Shown: positions 53,051 through 63,450, counted from the first letter of the stretch. The stretch: 64,000 nucleotides of DNA from Actinobacillus succinogenes 130Z (GCF_000017245.1 NC_009655.1:496001-560000); one strand, 5' to 3'. Program-made: numbers and translations. The notes: generated by a model not told the origin, from the letters alone.

Positions 53051-53163
53051 ATTACCAATTATCAGAACGGAAAAACCAAATAACATAATTGAAGAACCGG
53101 CGAATTTTGACGAAGATGAGCTCGCATTAAATTTCCAGTCTCGTTCATTTAGGAGAAATCATC

Positions 53164-54477
53164 ATGACAAACTACTTCGACAAAATTGAAAAAGTGAACT
53201 ATGAAGGTGCGGATTCGATTAATCCGTTTGCATATAAATACTACAACGCGAATGAAGTGATCTTAGGCAAAACCATGGCTGATCATTTACGTTTGGCTGT
53301 CTGTTACTGGCATACTTTCTGCTGGAACGGTAACGATATGTTCGGGGTCGGTTCTCTGGATCGCAGTTGGCAAAAACAAACCGATCCGCTTGCCGGAGCA
53401 AAACAAAAAGCGGATATAGCATTTGAATTTTTAACTAAATTAGGGGTGCCTTATTATTGTTTCCATGATGTGGATATCGCACCCGAAGGCAATTCTTATC
53501 AAGAATATGTGAATAATTTCAACACGATTGTGGATGTCTTAGAACAAAAACAAGCGGAAACCGGTATTAAATTGTTATGGGGAACGGCGAACTGTTTCAC
53601 TAATCCGCGTTATATGTCCGGGGCGGCAACCAATCCGAACCCTGAAATTTTTGCCCGTGCAGGTGCGCAAGTATTTAACGCAATGAACGCAACCAAACGT
53701 TTAGGCGGTGAAAACTATGTATTGTGGGGCGGTCGGGAAGGTTACGAAACCTTGTTAAATACGGATTTACGTCGTGAGCGCGAGCAAATCGGTCGTTTCA
53801 TGCAAATGGTAGTGGAACATAAACATAAAATCGGTTTCAAGGGGACATTATTAATCGAACCCAAACCGCAGGAACCGACCAAGCATCAATATGACTACGA
53901 TGTGGCGACGGTTTACGGTTTCTTAAAACAATTCGGTTTGGAAAAAGAAATCAAGGTTAACATTGAAGCGAATCACGCAACCTTGGCGGGGCATACTTTC
54001 CAGCATGAAATCGCTACTGCGGCGGCGTTAGATATTTTAGGCTCTATTGACGCCAATCGTGGTGATCCGCAGTTAGGCTGGGATACCGACCAATTCCCGA
54101 ACAGCGTGGAAGAAAATACCCTTGCAATTTATGAAATCTTAAAAGCAGGCGGTTTAACCACCGGCGGCTTAAACTTCGATGCGAAAATTCGTCGTCAAAG
54201 TATTGACCCGTATGATTTATTTCATGCTCATATCGGAGCCATTGATGTGCTTGCATTGTCTTTACGTCGAGCGGCGAAAATGCTGGAAGATCAAACGTTA
54301 CAACATATCGTGGAGCAACGTTATGCGGGTTGGAACGGTGAATTAGGCCAACAAATCCTGAACGGCAAATCTTCGCTGGAAGCTTTGGCTCAGGCGGCCC
54401 AACACCTTGAACCGCAACCGGTTTCAGGACAACAAGAATATCTTGAAAACTTAGTGAATAGTTATATTTATCGTTAA
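53164..54477 (+). CDS. xylA: D-xylose isomerase
   Basis: Metal-dependent isomerase of D-xylose and D-xylulose, 437 residues (E. coli 440). Catalytic His101 and Asp104 are in [26 protein letters not shown] and [15 protein letters not shown] carry metal ligands, and FDAKIRRQS closes the second site. AGGAG precedes the ATG. It is divergent from xylF and followed by xylB after an uptake-sequence hairpin. Confidence 0.97.
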   Translation: MTNYFDKIEKVNYEGADSINPFAYKYYNANEVILGKTMADHLRLAVCYWHTFCWNGNDMFGVGSLDRSWQKQTDPLAGAKQKADIAFEFLTKLGVPYYCFHDVDIAPEGNSYQEYVNNFNTIVDVLEQKQAETGIKLLWGTANCFTNPRYMSGAATNPNPEIFARAGAQVFNAMNATKRLGGENYVLWGGREGYETLLNTDLRREREQIGRFMQMVVEHKHKIGFKGTLLIEPKPQEPTKHQYDYDVATVYGFLKQFGLEKEIKVNIEANHATLAGHTFQHEIATAAALDILGSIDANRGDPQLGWDTDQFPNSVEENTLAIYEILKAGGLTTGGLNFDAKIRRQSIDPYDLFHAHIGAIDVLALSLRRAAKMLEDQTLQHIVEQRYAGWNGELGQQILNGKSSLEALAQAAQHLEPQPVSGQQEYLENLVNSYIYR

Positions 54478-54486
54478 TTCCATTGT

Positions 54487-54529
54487 AAAGTGCGGTTGAA
54501 AAACTTTTGTTTTTTGGACCGCACTTTTA
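54487..54529 (+). terminator. Uptake-sequence hairpin between xylA and xylB
   Basis: AAAGTGCGGT at 54487-54496 and ACCGCACTTT at 54518-54527 flank a T-rich loop in the 67-bp gap. It probably lowers xylB relative to xylA. Confidence 0.7.
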
Positions 54530-54544
54530 GTATAAGGAGTTTTT

Positions 54545-55990
54545 ATGTATATCGGTATCGACTTAGGCACTTCCGGCGTAAAAGTGGTGCTGTTAGATGA
54601 AAGTCAACAGATTCTCGCTACTGTTCAACAAGCTCTTCCTATTTCCCGCCCGCATCCGCTTTGGTCCGAACAAGACCCGAAAGATTGGTGGGATGCTGCA
54701 AATCTTGCCATGCTTGCGCTTTCTCGTGAGCAAAATTTATCGGCGGTGAAAGCCATCGGTTTAACCGGGCAAATGCACGGCGCTACCTTATTGGATAATC
54801 GAGATAATGTTTTGCGTCCGGCGATTTTGTGGAATGACGGTCGTAGCGCAGCTGAATGTGCGGAATTAGAAAAATTAGTACCGAATTCCCGTGAAATCAC
54901 CGGTAATCTCATGATGCCGGGTTTTACCGCACCAAAACTTAAATGGGTGGATAATCACGAACCCGAGGTAGCAGAAAAAGTCAGTAAAGTTTTATTGCCA
55001 AAAGATTATCTACGCTTAAAAATGACAGGTGAATACGCTTCCGATATGTCTGACGCTTCGGGCACCATGTGGCTGGATGTGGCAAAACGGGATTGGGATA
55101 AATCTTTGCTTAACGCTTGCGGTTTGGATGAAAACGCAATGCCGAAATTATTTGAAGGCAATCAAATCACAGGTTATTTACGTGCGGAACTGGCAAAAAG
55201 CTGGAAAATGAATATCGTGCCGGTGGTGGCGGGGGGCGGCGATAATGCCGCAGGCGCCATCGGTATCGGCTTGTATAAAAGCGGGCAAGCGATGCTTTCA
55301 CTCGGGACGTCAGGCGTGTATTTTGTGGTGACGGATAAATTTACCGCTAACCCGCAAAAAGCGGTACACAGTTTCTGTCATGCCTTGCCGGATCGCTGGC
55401 ATTTGATGTCGGTGATTTTAAGCGCGGCCTCTGCGGTGGATTGGGTGCAAAAAGTCACGGGTATCGCTAATATTCAAACTTTGTTTGAGCAAGCGGAAAA
55501 AAGTGCGGTGGATTCCGAGACCGTTTTCCTGCCTTATCTTTCGGGCGAACGTACGCCGCATAATGACGCTTATGCTAAAGGCGTATTCTGGGGATTAAAC
55601 CATAATGACAACCAAGCCAGTATGGCAAAAGCGGTGGTGGAAGGCGTCAGTTTCGCTCTTGCCGACGGTATCGACGTATTGCATGAAACGGGCGTGACGG
55701 CCGATAATATCGCGTTAATCGGCGGCGGTGCGAAAAGCGCTTACTGGCGGCAACTGCTTGCGGATATTTCAGGCAGAACCATGGAATATCGCACCGGCGG
55801 CGACGTAGGACCTGCGCTTGGCGCGGCAAAATTGGCGCAAATCGCTTTGAATCCGAATGAAAATATTGCCGATTTGTGTCAACCGCTGCCGTTGGAAGCC
55901 GTATATCGGCCGCGCGCCGAACGCGCTGCCTATTACGCGGAAAAACGGGCGAAATATGCACAGTTATATCAACGCTTAAAAGGGCTTTAA
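54545..55990 (+). CDS. xylB: Xylulokinase
   Basis: FGGY kinase forming xylulose 5-phosphate, 481 residues (E. coli 484). MYIGIDLGTSGVKVVLLDE is the N-terminal phosphate motif, GLTGQMHGATLLD the sugar contact, and GGGDNAAGAIG contains the catalytic aspartate; LIGGGAKSAYWRQLLADI lies in the C-terminal ATPase lobe. AAGGAG upstream. An uptake core occurs in the coding region near 55501. Confidence 0.97.
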   Translation: MYIGIDLGTSGVKVVLLDESQQILATVQQALPISRPHPLWSEQDPKDWWDAANLAMLALSREQNLSAVKAIGLTGQMHGATLLDNRDNVLRPAILWNDGRSAAECAELEKLVPNSREITGNLMMPGFTAPKLKWVDNHEPEVAEKVSKVLLPKDYLRLKMTGEYASDMSDASGTMWLDVAKRDWDKSLLNACGLDENAMPKLFEGNQITGYLRAELAKSWKMNIVPVVAGGGDNAAGAIGIGLYKSGQAMLSLGTSGVYFVVTDKFTANPQKAVHSFCHALPDRWHLMSVILSAASAVDWVQKVTGIANIQTLFEQAEKSAVDSETVFLPYLSGERTPHNDAYAKGVFWGLNHNDNQASMAKAVVEGVSFALADGIDVLHETGVTADNIALIGGGAKSAYWRQLLADISGRTMEYRTGGDVGPALGAAKLAQIALNPNENIADLCQPLPLEAVYRPRAERAAYYAEKRAKYAQLYQRLKGL

Positions 55991-55997
55991 CGCGTCG

Positions 55998-56090
55998 AAG
56001 TGCGGTCAAAATTAAGGTTAAACCTATTCAACCTGTTTATAGCGGAAACGTTCCTTTAAAAAACAGGTGTTTTTCTGACCGCACTTTTTT
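55998..56090 (+). terminator. Nested inverted repeats after xylB
   Basis: An uptake sequence at 55998-56007 and its complement at 56078-56087 enclose a second pair, ACCTGTTT (56031-56038) and AAACAGGT (56061-56068), with a T-run at the end. It probably ends the xylAB transcript. Confidence 0.6.
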
Positions 56091-56141
56091 CTCTATTCGC
56101 CATTCTGTATAATCCGTGAAAAAATTTTCAAGGATGTTTTT

Positions 56142-57122
56142 ATGCAAAATCCCTCATACTTTTATCGCGGACGTTTTTCCGTCGCTCCCATGCTGGACTG
56201 GACGACGCGACACTGCCGTTATTTTCATCGCCAATTCAGCCGCCACGCGTTGTTATATACGGAAATGGTAACAACGCAGGCGATTGTACATGCCGGTTAT
56301 GATCATCTTGCGTTTGATACGGCAGAAAATCCCGTTGCTCTGCAACTGGGCGGAAGCGATCCTGTCCAGCTGGCGCACTGCGCTAAATTAGCGGAAGAGC
56401 GGGGTTATCGGGAAATTAACTTAAATGTGGGATGCCCGTCGGATCGCGTTCAGAACGGCATGTTCGGTGCCTGTTTAATGGCAAAAGCGGATTTGGTGGC
56501 GGAATGCGTAACAAAAATGCAGGCGGCGGTTTCGATTCCGGTTACCGTGAAAACCCGTATCGGCATTGATGAGCTGGACAGCTATGAATTTTTGTATGAT
56601 TTTGTGCACAAGATAACGAATGCCGGCTGTCAAGAGCTTATCGTTCATGCCCGCAAAGCCTGGCTTTCCGGTCTCAGTCCGAAAGAAAACCGTGAAATTC
56701 CGCCGTTGGATTATGAGCGGGTGTATCAGCTCAAACGGGATTTTCCGCATATTTTAATCAGTATTAACGGCGGGATAAAAACTATCGAAGAAATGACCGC
56801 ACATTTACAACAGGTGGACGGCGTGATGGTGGGGCGCGAAGCCTATCAAAATCCGTCGTTGCTGGGGTATATCGATCAGGCATTGTTTGATCCGACCGCT
56901 CGGATTGTCACTGCGCGCGAAGCGGTGGAAAACATGTTCCCTTATATTGAACAACAGCTGAATCGAGGGGTGTATCTGAATCACATCGTACGTCATATAT
57001 TGGGCGCGTTTCAAGGCTGTAAAGGGGCGCGCCAATGGCGTCGTTATCTCAGTGAAAATGCCTACAAACCGGGTGCGGATGCGGAGGTTGTGCGAACGGC
57101 GTTAAGTTTTGTGGAGGCGTAA
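56142..57122 (+). CDS. dusA: tRNA-dihydrouridine synthase A
   Basis: FMN enzyme reducing uridines 20 and 20a in the tRNA D-loop. It is 326 residues (E. coli 330). The N-terminal FMN motif is [14 protein letters not shown]; the catalytic cysteine is Cys98 in [27 protein letters not shown] and SINGGIK bind FMN. The start follows AAGGATG. Its role is housekeeping and it stands alone. Confidence 0.96.
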   Translation: MQNPSYFYRGRFSVAPMLDWTTRHCRYFHRQFSRHALLYTEMVTTQAIVHAGYDHLAFDTAENPVALQLGGSDPVQLAHCAKLAEERGYREINLNVGCPSDRVQNGMFGACLMAKADLVAECVTKMQAAVSIPVTVKTRIGIDELDSYEFLYDFVHKITNAGCQELIVHARKAWLSGLSPKENREIPPLDYERVYQLKRDFPHILISINGGIKTIEEMTAHLQQVDGVMVGREAYQNPSLLGYIDQALFDPTARIVTAREAVENMFPYIEQQLNRGVYLNHIVRHILGAFQGCKGARQWRRYLSENAYKPGADAEVVRTALSFVEA

Positions 57123-57142
57123 CGTGAGCGGATTAAACGAAA

Positions 57143-57228
57143 AAGGACTCGGTTCGGTACAATACGGAACTGAGTCCTTAAATTAATTTAGTTGATTTAG
57201 GGGAAGATAGATTAGATTCCCCTTTTTT
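57143..57228 (+). terminator. Tandem terminators after dusA
   Basis: The first hairpin (57143-57179) has AAGGACTCGGTTC pairing with GAACTGAGTCCTT with one wobble. The second (57200-57228) has GGGGAA and TTCCCC followed by six T residues. Confidence 0.8.
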
Positions 57229-57274
57229 GATTGTCGGTATTTAACTCTTTTTATTTTTATCCGGAAAATTCGAA

Positions 57275-58267
57275 TTACAGAATATTTTCAAACTGTTCCA
57301 TCACAGTTTTCGGCCATACGCTGGATTGTACTTCACCGATATGGTGTTTTTGTAACAATAACATCGCTAAACGGGATTGGCCGATTCCGCCGCCGATAGA
57401 AAGCGGCATACGGCCGTTAATTAAATCCTGATGCCATGCAAAGTTTAATCGTTCTTCGTCGTGGGTGAGGGCAAGTTGTCTGCGTAATGCGGTTTCGTCT
57501 ACGCGGATTCCCATAGAAGAAAGTTCGAAAGCGCGGTTTAAAACCGGGTTCCAGACTAAAATATCACCGTTTAAGCCTTTATATTCGCCTTCCGACGACG
57601 TTGTCCAGTCGTCATAATCCGGTGCGCGCATATCATGCGGTTTGCCGTCCGGTAAATCGCCACCGATACCGATCAAGAACACGGCGCCGTATTTTTTACA
57701 GATTTCGTTTTCCCGTTCTTTATCCGTCATGTGCGGATAATCGCGGGCTAAATCTTCACTGTGGATGAAGGTGATTTCTTTGGGTAAAAAGGCTTTTAAA
57801 CCGAATTTTTGTTCTACCGCTTCTTGCGTTTCCACAATGGCGGCATAGATTGAACGTACGGTTTCTTTTAAATAATTTAAATTGCGGCGTCCTGCCGGAA
57901 TCACTTTTTCCCAGTCCCATTGATCCACATAAACGGAGTGGGTTTGATCTAAACTATCCTCATCCGGACGCAGCGCTTTCATATGCACGAATAAACCTTC
58001 GCCTTCCGCAAAACCGAAACGGGCTAATGTATGGCGTTTCCACTTAGCTAACGAATGCACCACTTCAAACGTAGCGTCCTCTATCATTTTCACGTTAACT
58101 TGCACTGGTTTTTCTTTACCGGATAAATTATCTTGAATCCCATTACCGACCTGACTTAAGATCGGACCTTGAACTTCAACCAGTCCTAAGTGTTCTGCCA
58201 GTTTTGTTGTAAATGTGTTTTTGGCGAAACTGATTTCTTGTTGTTGTAAAATAAATGATTTTTTCAT
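57275..58267 (-). CDS. asnA: Aspartate-ammonia ligase
   Basis: Ammonia-dependent asparagine synthetase, related to class II aminoacyl-tRNA synthetases; 330 residues as in E. coli. Typical segments are the start [54 protein letters not shown] and the C-terminal [23 protein letters not shown] motif that binds ATP. It is divergent from its regulator asnC with 190 bp between start codons. Confidence 0.97.
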   Translation of the reverse strand: MKKSFILQQQEISFAKNTFTTKLAEHLGLVEVQGPILSQVGNGIQDNLSGKEKPVQVNVKMIEDATFEVVHSLAKWKRHTLARFGFAEGEGLFVHMKALRPDEDSLDQTHSVYVDQWDWEKVIPAGRRNLNYLKETVRSIYAAIVETQEAVEQKFGLKAFLPKEITFIHSEDLARDYPHMTDKERENEICKKYGAVFLIGIGGDLPDGKPHDMRAPDYDDWTTSSEGEYKGLNGDILVWNPVLNRAFELSSMGIRVDETALRRQLALTHDEERLNFAWHQDLINGRMPLSIGGGIGQSRLAMLLLQKHHIGEVQSSVWPKTVMEQFENIL

Positions 58268-58453
58268 GGGAATACCTTTGAATAAATAAAATACTGCGTA
58301 GTGTCAACGCCTGTTACATATTATTTAACATCTAAAGGATTAAATTCAACACTTTTTAGCAAAAAATGTTATAATAATGAATGTATTTAAATAATATATC
58401 TAAAAATTAAATAAAATCTAAAATTTATTATGATGCGATGGCGAGGTGATGTT

Positions 58454-58906
58454 ATGCAGACAATTGATGCTCTAGATCAACAAATTTTACGCGTTTTAAC
58501 CAAAGATGCCCGAACACCTTACGCGGAAATGGCAAAAAATTTCGGTGTCAGCCCGGGAACGATTCATGTACGAGTGGAAAAAATGCGTCAATCCGGCATT
58601 ATTGAAGGTACTAAAGTACGAATTAACGAGCGTAAATTAGGTTATGACGTATGCTGTTTTATTGGGATTATCCTGAAATCGGCGAAAGATTACGACAAAG
58701 TTATTAAACAGTTGGAAGCTTTTGATGAAGTGGTAGAGGCCTATTATACTACGGGGAATTATTCTATTTTCATTAAAGTTATGACCCACACCATAGCTGA
58801 ACTGCATAGCGTGTTGGCAACTAAAATTCAGTTGATTGACGAGATTCAATCGACTGAGACGCTGATTTCTATGCAAAATCCTATTTTACGCGATATTCGT
58901 CCTTAA
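58454..58906 (+). CDS. asnC: Asparagine-responsive regulator AsnC
   Basis: Lrp/AsnC-family regulator, 150 residues (E. coli 152). N-terminal helix-turn-helix: LTKDARTPYAEMAKNFGVSPGTIHVRVEKMRQSG; C-terminal RAM effector domain from about 65, with YYTTGNYSIFIKV. In E. coli AsnC activates asnA when asparagine is low. ATG 58454 is preferred over 58430 since GAGG is correctly spaced and the protein then starts like the family. Confidence 0.95.
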   Translation: MQTIDALDQQILRVLTKDARTPYAEMAKNFGVSPGTIHVRVEKMRQSGIIEGTKVRINERKLGYDVCCFIGIILKSAKDYDKVIKQLEAFDEVVEAYYTTGNYSIFIKVMTHTIAELHSVLATKIQLIDEIQSTETLISMQNPILRDIRP

Positions 58907-58913
58907 TTTTAAT

Positions 58914-58952
58914 AAAACCTTTCTTGCAGCTATAAGAAAAGAAAGGTTTTTT
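58914..58952 (+). terminator. asnC terminator
   Basis: AAACCTTTCTT and AAGAAAGGTTT pair, then T residues; just after asnC and ahead of convergent comM. Confidence 0.85.
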
Positions 58953-58984
58953 GTAAATTTCTTGCGGGAACGGGATTTGCTCCG

Positions 58985-60520
58985 TTATTCGCGTCCGTCG
59001 TGTAATTTCATCAATAGTCGATCCATTGCCCGATAACCCAATGCTTCTGCTAAATGCATACGGTTGATTCGTTCTTCATCGGCTAAATCGGCGATGGTAC
59101 GCGAAACTTTCAAAATACGGTGGTATGCCCGCACCGACAGTCCGAGTTTGTTCAATGCCTGTTCTAAAAAAACGGCATCCGCTTCGTTTAATTGACAAAA
59201 CCGATCGATTTCTTTACTGCCTAAGTGCGCGTTTACTTTGTCTTGCCGATTCAACTGAATTTCACGAACCTTTAAAATTTTTGACCGCACTTCAAGGCTG
59301 CTTTCTCCACGATCATCCTTGCTTTGCAACGCGCCCTGCGGCAGTAGCGGGACTTCAATGGATAGATCGAACCGATCGAGGAACGGACCGGAAAGTTTAT
59401 TTAAATAACGGATAATTTGTTGAGGAGTCGTACGATTGTGCGTACCCTGATAGTTGCCGGTAGGACTGGGATTCATCGCGGCAATTAATTGGAATCTGGC
59501 GGGGAATCGGATTTTACCCATGGCACGGGAAATAATGATTTCGCCGCTTTCCAAAGGTTGACGTAAGGCATCCAGTACCCGCCGTTCAAACTCAGGTAAT
59601 TCATCCAAAAATAATACGCCGTTGTGGGCCAGAGAAATTTCCCCCGGACGAGGAATGGTGCCGCCGCCGACTAATGCCGGCAGGGAAGCGCTGTGATGCG
59701 GTGCACGGAAAGGGCGTTGTTTCCAATTGGAAAAATTTAATTCATTTTGTACTAAACTGGCAACGGCGGCGGTTTCTATGGCCTCTTGATCGGACATTTC
59801 CGGTAATAATCCCGTCAAGCGGCTTGCCAGCATGGTTTTGCCTGTGCCGGGCGGACCGAGAAACAGTAAGTTGTGCTGTCCGGCGGCGGCGATAGTTAAA
59901 GCGCGTTTGGCATGTTGTTGGCCGATAATATCCGTTAAATCCGCTTGATTTCCTTTAAAAAAATTGACCGCACTTTGTTGAGCCAGCTGATCAGTGGAAG
60001 GCAACGCCGTCTGATTATTCAAAAACTGCACCACATCCAGTAACGAACCGGCGTAATAGGTTTCCTGATTGGAAATCAGCGATGCTTCATTGGCATTTTG
60101 CGGAGCAATAATCATTTGCCGTTTGGCTTTTTGAGCTTCCAGTATTGCCGGGATAATGCCTTGTACGCCACGCAGGTTGCCGGTTAACGCCAGTTCGCCG
60201 AGAAATTCGAATCGGCGTAGGTGGTTAGCTTCAATCTGCCCCGATGCCGCCAGAATACCGAGGGCGATAGGTAAATCGAAACGACCTCCTTCTTTAGGTA
60301 AATCCGCAGGTGCCAGATTAACCGTAATACGTTTGGCGGGATATTTAAATTGAGCGTTAATCAATGCGCTGCGTACGCGGTCCTGTGCTTCTTTAACCGT
60401 TTTTTCCGGTAGACCGACCAAAACAAATGCAGGTTTTCCGTTGCTGATATGTACTTCAATGGTCACGAGCGGAGCCTGAACTCCGATGGACGCACGGCTG
60501 TAAACAATAGCGAGGGACAT
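58985..60520 (-). CDS. comM: ComM, competence-related AAA+ helicase (YifB family)
   Basis: AAA+ ATPase of the Mg-chelatase-like family, 511 residues from ATG 60520. ComM proteins promote branch migration during natural transformation; the H. influenzae gene belongs to the competence regulon. An N-terminal Lon-like/ChlI fold domain (about 1-170) contains PADLPKEGGRFDLPIALGILAASG; Walker A GPPGTGKT is at 222-229, followed by FRAPHHSAS, LDELPEF (Walker B) and the C-terminal RAYHRILKVSRTIADL. GGAG of its ribosome-binding site lies in the 3' arm of a perfect inverted repeat. A start at 60532 is less well placed. Confidence 0.95.
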   Translation of the reverse strand: MSLAIVYSRASIGVQAPLVTIEVHISNGKPAFVLVGLPEKTVKEAQDRVRSALINAQFKYPAKRITVNLAPADLPKEGGRFDLPIALGILAASGQIEANHLRRFEFLGELALTGNLRGVQGIIPAILEAQKAKRQMIIAPQNANEASLISNQETYYAGSLLDVVQFLNNQTALPSTDQLAQQSAVNFFKGNQADLTDIIGQQHAKRALTIAAAGQHNLLFLGPPGTGKTMLASRLTGLLPEMSDQEAIETAAVASLVQNELNFSNWKQRPFRAPHHSASLPALVGGGTIPRPGEISLAHNGVLFLDELPEFERRVLDALRQPLESGEIIISRAMGKIRFPARFQLIAAMNPSPTGNYQGTHNRTTPQQIIRYLNKLSGPFLDRFDLSIEVPLLPQGALQSKDDRGESSLEVRSKILKVREIQLNRQDKVNAHLGSKEIDRFCQLNEADAVFLEQALNKLGLSVRAYHRILKVSRTIADLADEERINRMHLAEALGYRAMDRLLMKLHDGRE

Positions 60521-60522
60521 AA

Positions 60523-60552
60523 AGTTCTCCAAAACGACGATTTTGGAGAACT
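60523..60552 (-). repeat. Perfect 12-bp inverted repeat over the comM ribosome-binding site
   Basis: Arms AGTTCTCCAAAA (plus strand 60523-60534) and TTTTGGAGAACT (60541-60552) enclose a 6-nt loop. In the comM mRNA the second-read arm contains GGAG and ends three bases before the ATG, so folding would hide the ribosome-binding site. Confidence 0.85.
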
Positions 60553-60595
60553 ATAAGAAAAGTGCGGTCAAATTTGAAAAGGTTTTATTGTAATT

Positions 60596-60611
60596 TGGAA
60601 TAATGATCACA
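60596..60611 (-). promoter_or_regulatory. Candidate CRP-S site of comM
   Basis: On the minus strand TGTGA-N6-TTCCA, preceded by TTTT. One half is good, the other weak. It could be the Sxy-dependent competence site expected for comM. A possible -10 TATAGT (60555-60550) would start transcription near 60543 with the site at about -60. Confidence 0.35.
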
Positions 60612-60627
60612 AAATTGGGCGTTTATT

Positions 60628-61248
60628 TTATTCCGTCGCAAAATTCGGGGCAAACCATGCATCCAGTTTTGCCGACAAACGATCGACACCTAATTTGTTT
60701 TGTGCGGAAAGCGTTTCAACCTGAATGTCGCCTTGAAACGGCAGGATCGCTTCTCGTACCATTTTTACGGTTTTGCTGCGAGCGCTCTGACTGAGTTTAT
60801 CCGCTTTGGTCAGTAACAATAAAAGCGGCAAATCGGCAGATACCGCCCATTCGATCATTTGTTGATCGAGCGCTTTCAGAGGATGACGGATGTCCATCAG
60901 AATGACGACTCCGCCAAGGCATTCGCGCTTTTGCAAATATTCGCCCAGCGATTTTTGCCATTGCAGTTTCATTTGTTCGGGCACGGCGGCATAACCGTAA
61001 CCCGGCAAGTCTACTAATTTACAGTTCGGTTCCACTTCAAACAAGTTGATTAATTGCGTGCGTCCCGGGGTTTTGGAAGTACGTGCCAGATTTTTTTGGT
61101 TGGTCAACGCATTCAGCGCGGTGGATTTTCCCGCGTTGGATCGTCCTGCAAATGCAATTTCAATTCCGCTGTCTTCCGGCAACTGTTTGATGTTTGCCGC
61201 GCTGGTCAGAAAACGGGTTTTGTGATAATTCAGTTTAATTTCAGACAT
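60628..61248 (-). CDS. engB: Ribosome biogenesis GTPase EngB (YihA/YsxC)
   Basis: Essential GTPase in 50S assembly, 206 residues (E. coli 210). P-loop GRSNAGKS at 35-42, switch [19 protein letters not shown] and LLTKADKL. comM follows 107 bp downstream on the same strand, so transcripts may read through. Confidence 0.95.
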
Positions 61249-61302
61249 AATGTTTCCTTTTGGTTGCGCTAAGGATACCCGATAAACGGCAAAATGCCAA
61301 AA

Positions 61303-61716
61303 CTAGCTTTGTCGTAAAATTGCAGCACGCAGATGATCGTAAATCAGGTTAAAGAAAAAAGTATACACTACAATCAATAAAGTAAGACCGATATCCATGA
61401 TGAATGCATCTAACCAACTGATTTTTAAGACGAAAGCAACCAGCGGTAAAGTAAAAAACAATAAACCGCCTTCAAATGCCAGTGTATGAAATATTCTTAA
61501 TAATGTGCGGCGTTTTTCACGTGCACCGGGAAAAAGTTTATCGAATCCCCAGTTAAACAATATATTCCAGAATACGGCGATAACGGAAATCAGCACAATT
61601 ACGATGCCGGTTTCGACTGTGGAGTAATCCGTCACTAGTTTTACGGCAAGAATGGAAATAATAATTGCCAGAAGTTCAAATAAAATCGCATGAAAAAGGC
61701 GTTCAAGTGCGGTCAT
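61303..61716 (-). CDS. PACE-family multidrug efflux transporter
   Basis: Four-helix inner-membrane protein of 137 residues resembling the Acinetobacter chlorhexidine exporter AceI. The repeated PACE signatures are visible: RLFHAILFE (essential glutamate at residue 14), FWNILFNWGFDKLF, RIFHTLAFEGGLL and DIGLTLLIVVYTFFFNLIYDH. The start codon is inside an uptake sequence (ATGACCGCACTT). The substrate in this organism is unknown; PACE members export chlorhexidine, polyamines and related cations. Confidence 0.87.
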   Translation of the reverse strand: MTALERLFHAILFELLAIIISILAVKLVTDYSTVETGIVIVLISVIAVFWNILFNWGFDKLFPGAREKRRTLLRIFHTLAFEGGLLFFTLPLVAFVLKISWLDAFIMDIGLTLLIVVYTFFFNLIYDHLRAAILRQS

Positions 61717-61736
61717 TTTGGGCTAAGAAATTAAAG

Positions 61737-61765
61737 ACTCCAGTAGTAGCAAAATCTACTGGAGT
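61737..61765 (-). terminator. Terminator after ulaA
   Basis: ACTCCAGTAG and CTACTGGAGT form a 10-bp perfect stem over a 9-nt loop, 20 bp beyond the ulaA stop. T-rich sequence follows on the minus strand. Confidence 0.8.
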
Positions 61766-61785
61766 TTGGTTGTGAAATATATCGC

Positions 61786-63150
61786 TTATTCGTCGCTTTC
61801 TGGCGGTTGCGGCTGTTTAGCCACGTAATTATAAATAACCAACAAGGCGAAAATACCGACAATCACGGAGGTAATCATGTTGGGCGATAAGTATTGCGCC
61901 ATGTAGCCTAACACAATACCCACCCCGCCGAAATCGGCATCCGAGAATGTGGTGTTGGCAAAACCTAACGAACCCAATACCGGCAGCAGAAACACCGGCA
62001 GGAATGTAATGAGTAAACCATGGGCGAATGCACCGATAATTGCGCCGCGTCGTCCGCCGGTGGCATTAGCAAAGACACCCGCCGTAGCGCCACAGAAAAA
62101 GTGGGGAACTACGCCCGGCAAAATCAGTACCCAGTTTAATTGTCCTAATAAAACCAATCCGACGACACCGCCGACAAAACTGGCAAGAAAACCTATCAGT
62201 ACGGCATTCGGCGCATAAGGGAATACGATAGGGCAGTCTAATGCCGGGTGCGCGTTAGGTACTAATTTTTCCGAGAAGCCGGTAAACGCCGGCACGATTT
62301 CGGCCAAAATTAAACGTACGCCCTGTAAAATAATGAATACGCCGGCGGCAAAAGTAATAGCTTGAATCATGGCATAAACCAAATAATGCTGACCATTACT
62401 TAAATGGACGGTAACATATTCGCTGCCTGAAGCGACAGCCAAGATGAAATAGATCACCATCATCGTAAGCGAAATAGAAATAGAACTGTCGCGCAGGAAA
62501 CTGAGATTTTTCGGCAGATCCATTTCTTCCGTGGATTTGGAATCTTTTCCCACAGCACTACCGATTACAGCGGATAGCACATAACCTAATGTACCGAAAT
62601 GTCCGAATCCCACTTCATCGGTGCCGGTGACTCTGCGGGTATAACGATGAATTAACGCTGGGAAAAATGCCATAATTAAGCCTAATGTTAACGCCCCTAC
62701 AAAAATCAGTTGTACGCCTTCAAATCCCGCAACGGTTAGAATGACACCGATCATGCAGGCCATATAGAAAGTGTGATGGCCGGTTAAAAAAATGAATTTT
62801 AAACGGGTAAAACGTGCCACGATAATGTTAGCCGCCATACCGAATGCCATGATAAGAGCGGTCGCCGTACCGTATTTTTCGATAGCCATTGACACAATAG
62901 CTTCGTTGTTCGGAATAATGCCCTGTACATTAAAGGCATATTCAAACATATTACCGAGCGGTGTCAGAGATGTGAGCAGTACTGTCGCTCCGCCGCTGAG
63001 CACGATAAAACCGAGAATGGTTTTGACCGTACCTTTAATGGTATCGGGCAGGCTTTTTTTCTGGGCAATCAGACCGACAAGAGCGATTAATCCTACCAAT
63101 ACGGAAGGGACTTTTAGGATGTCTAAAATAAAGAAAAGTAAACCGTCCAT
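61786..63150 (-). CDS. ulaA: PTS ascorbate-type permease, enzyme IIC
   Basis: Membrane subunit of an ascorbate-type (UlaA/SgaT) phosphotransferase system; 454 residues (E. coli UlaA 465). About ten or eleven hydrophobic segments; FPYAPNAVLIGFLASFVGG, HFFCGATAGVFANATGGRRGA and the N-terminal ILKVPSVLVGLIALVGLIAQKK are family-typical. It follows the IIB gene after 30 bp. L-ascorbate is the best-supported substrate, but close homologues exist with unknown substrates. Confidence 0.88.
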   Translation of the reverse strand: MDGLLFFILDILKVPSVLVGLIALVGLIAQKKSLPDTIKGTVKTILGFIVLSGGATVLLTSLTPLGNMFEYAFNVQGIIPNNEAIVSMAIEKYGTATALIMAFGMAANIIVARFTRLKFIFLTGHHTFYMACMIGVILTVAGFEGVQLIFVGALTLGLIMAFFPALIHRYTRRVTGTDEVGFGHFGTLGYVLSAVIGSAVGKDSKSTEEMDLPKNLSFLRDSSISISLTMMVIYFILAVASGSEYVTVHLSNGQHYLVYAMIQAITFAAGVFIILQGVRLILAEIVPAFTGFSEKLVPNAHPALDCPIVFPYAPNAVLIGFLASFVGGVVGLVLLGQLNWVLILPGVVPHFFCGATAGVFANATGGRRGAIIGAFAHGLLITFLPVFLLPVLGSLGFANTTFSDADFGGVGIVLGYMAQYLSPNMITSVIVGIFALLVIYNYVAKQPQPPESDE

Positions 63151-63180
63151 ACGATTTCTCCTTATACCCGGCAGGCGACA

Positions 63181-63450
63181 TTATTGATTAAAATAGGCGG
63201 AGAGTTTTTCTTCGAGCTCTTTAGTACCGACGATATTTTTTATAACTAAAATTTTATCTTTAGGCAAACCGCTGCTATTGGCAATGTCGTTTGCCATGAT
63301 AAATAAATCGGCATCGTTCGCGTTGACGGACGCTAAATCCGTGTGTTCCACTTCAGCCTCTATATTCAATTTTTTCAAGACTTTCTTGATGTTCATATCC
63401 ATCATAAAGCTGCTGCCGATTCCGTGCCCGCATACCGCCATAATTTTCAT
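63181..63450 (-). CDS. ulaB: PTS ascorbate-type enzyme IIB
   Basis: Cytoplasmic phosphocarrier of 89 residues from ATG 63450, with GGGAG eight bases upstream. Cys7 in AVCGHGIGSS is the phosphorylation site. Longer in-frame starts up to 63552 run through the promoter and CRP site and are rejected. Neither the IIA component (UlaC) nor ula catabolic genes are in the window, so the phosphate donor must be encoded elsewhere. Confidence 0.88.
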   Translation of the reverse strand: MKIMAVCGHGIGSSFMMDMNIKKVLKKLNIEAEVEHTDLASVNANDADLFIMANDIANSSGLPKDKILVIKNIVGTKELEEKLSAYFNQ

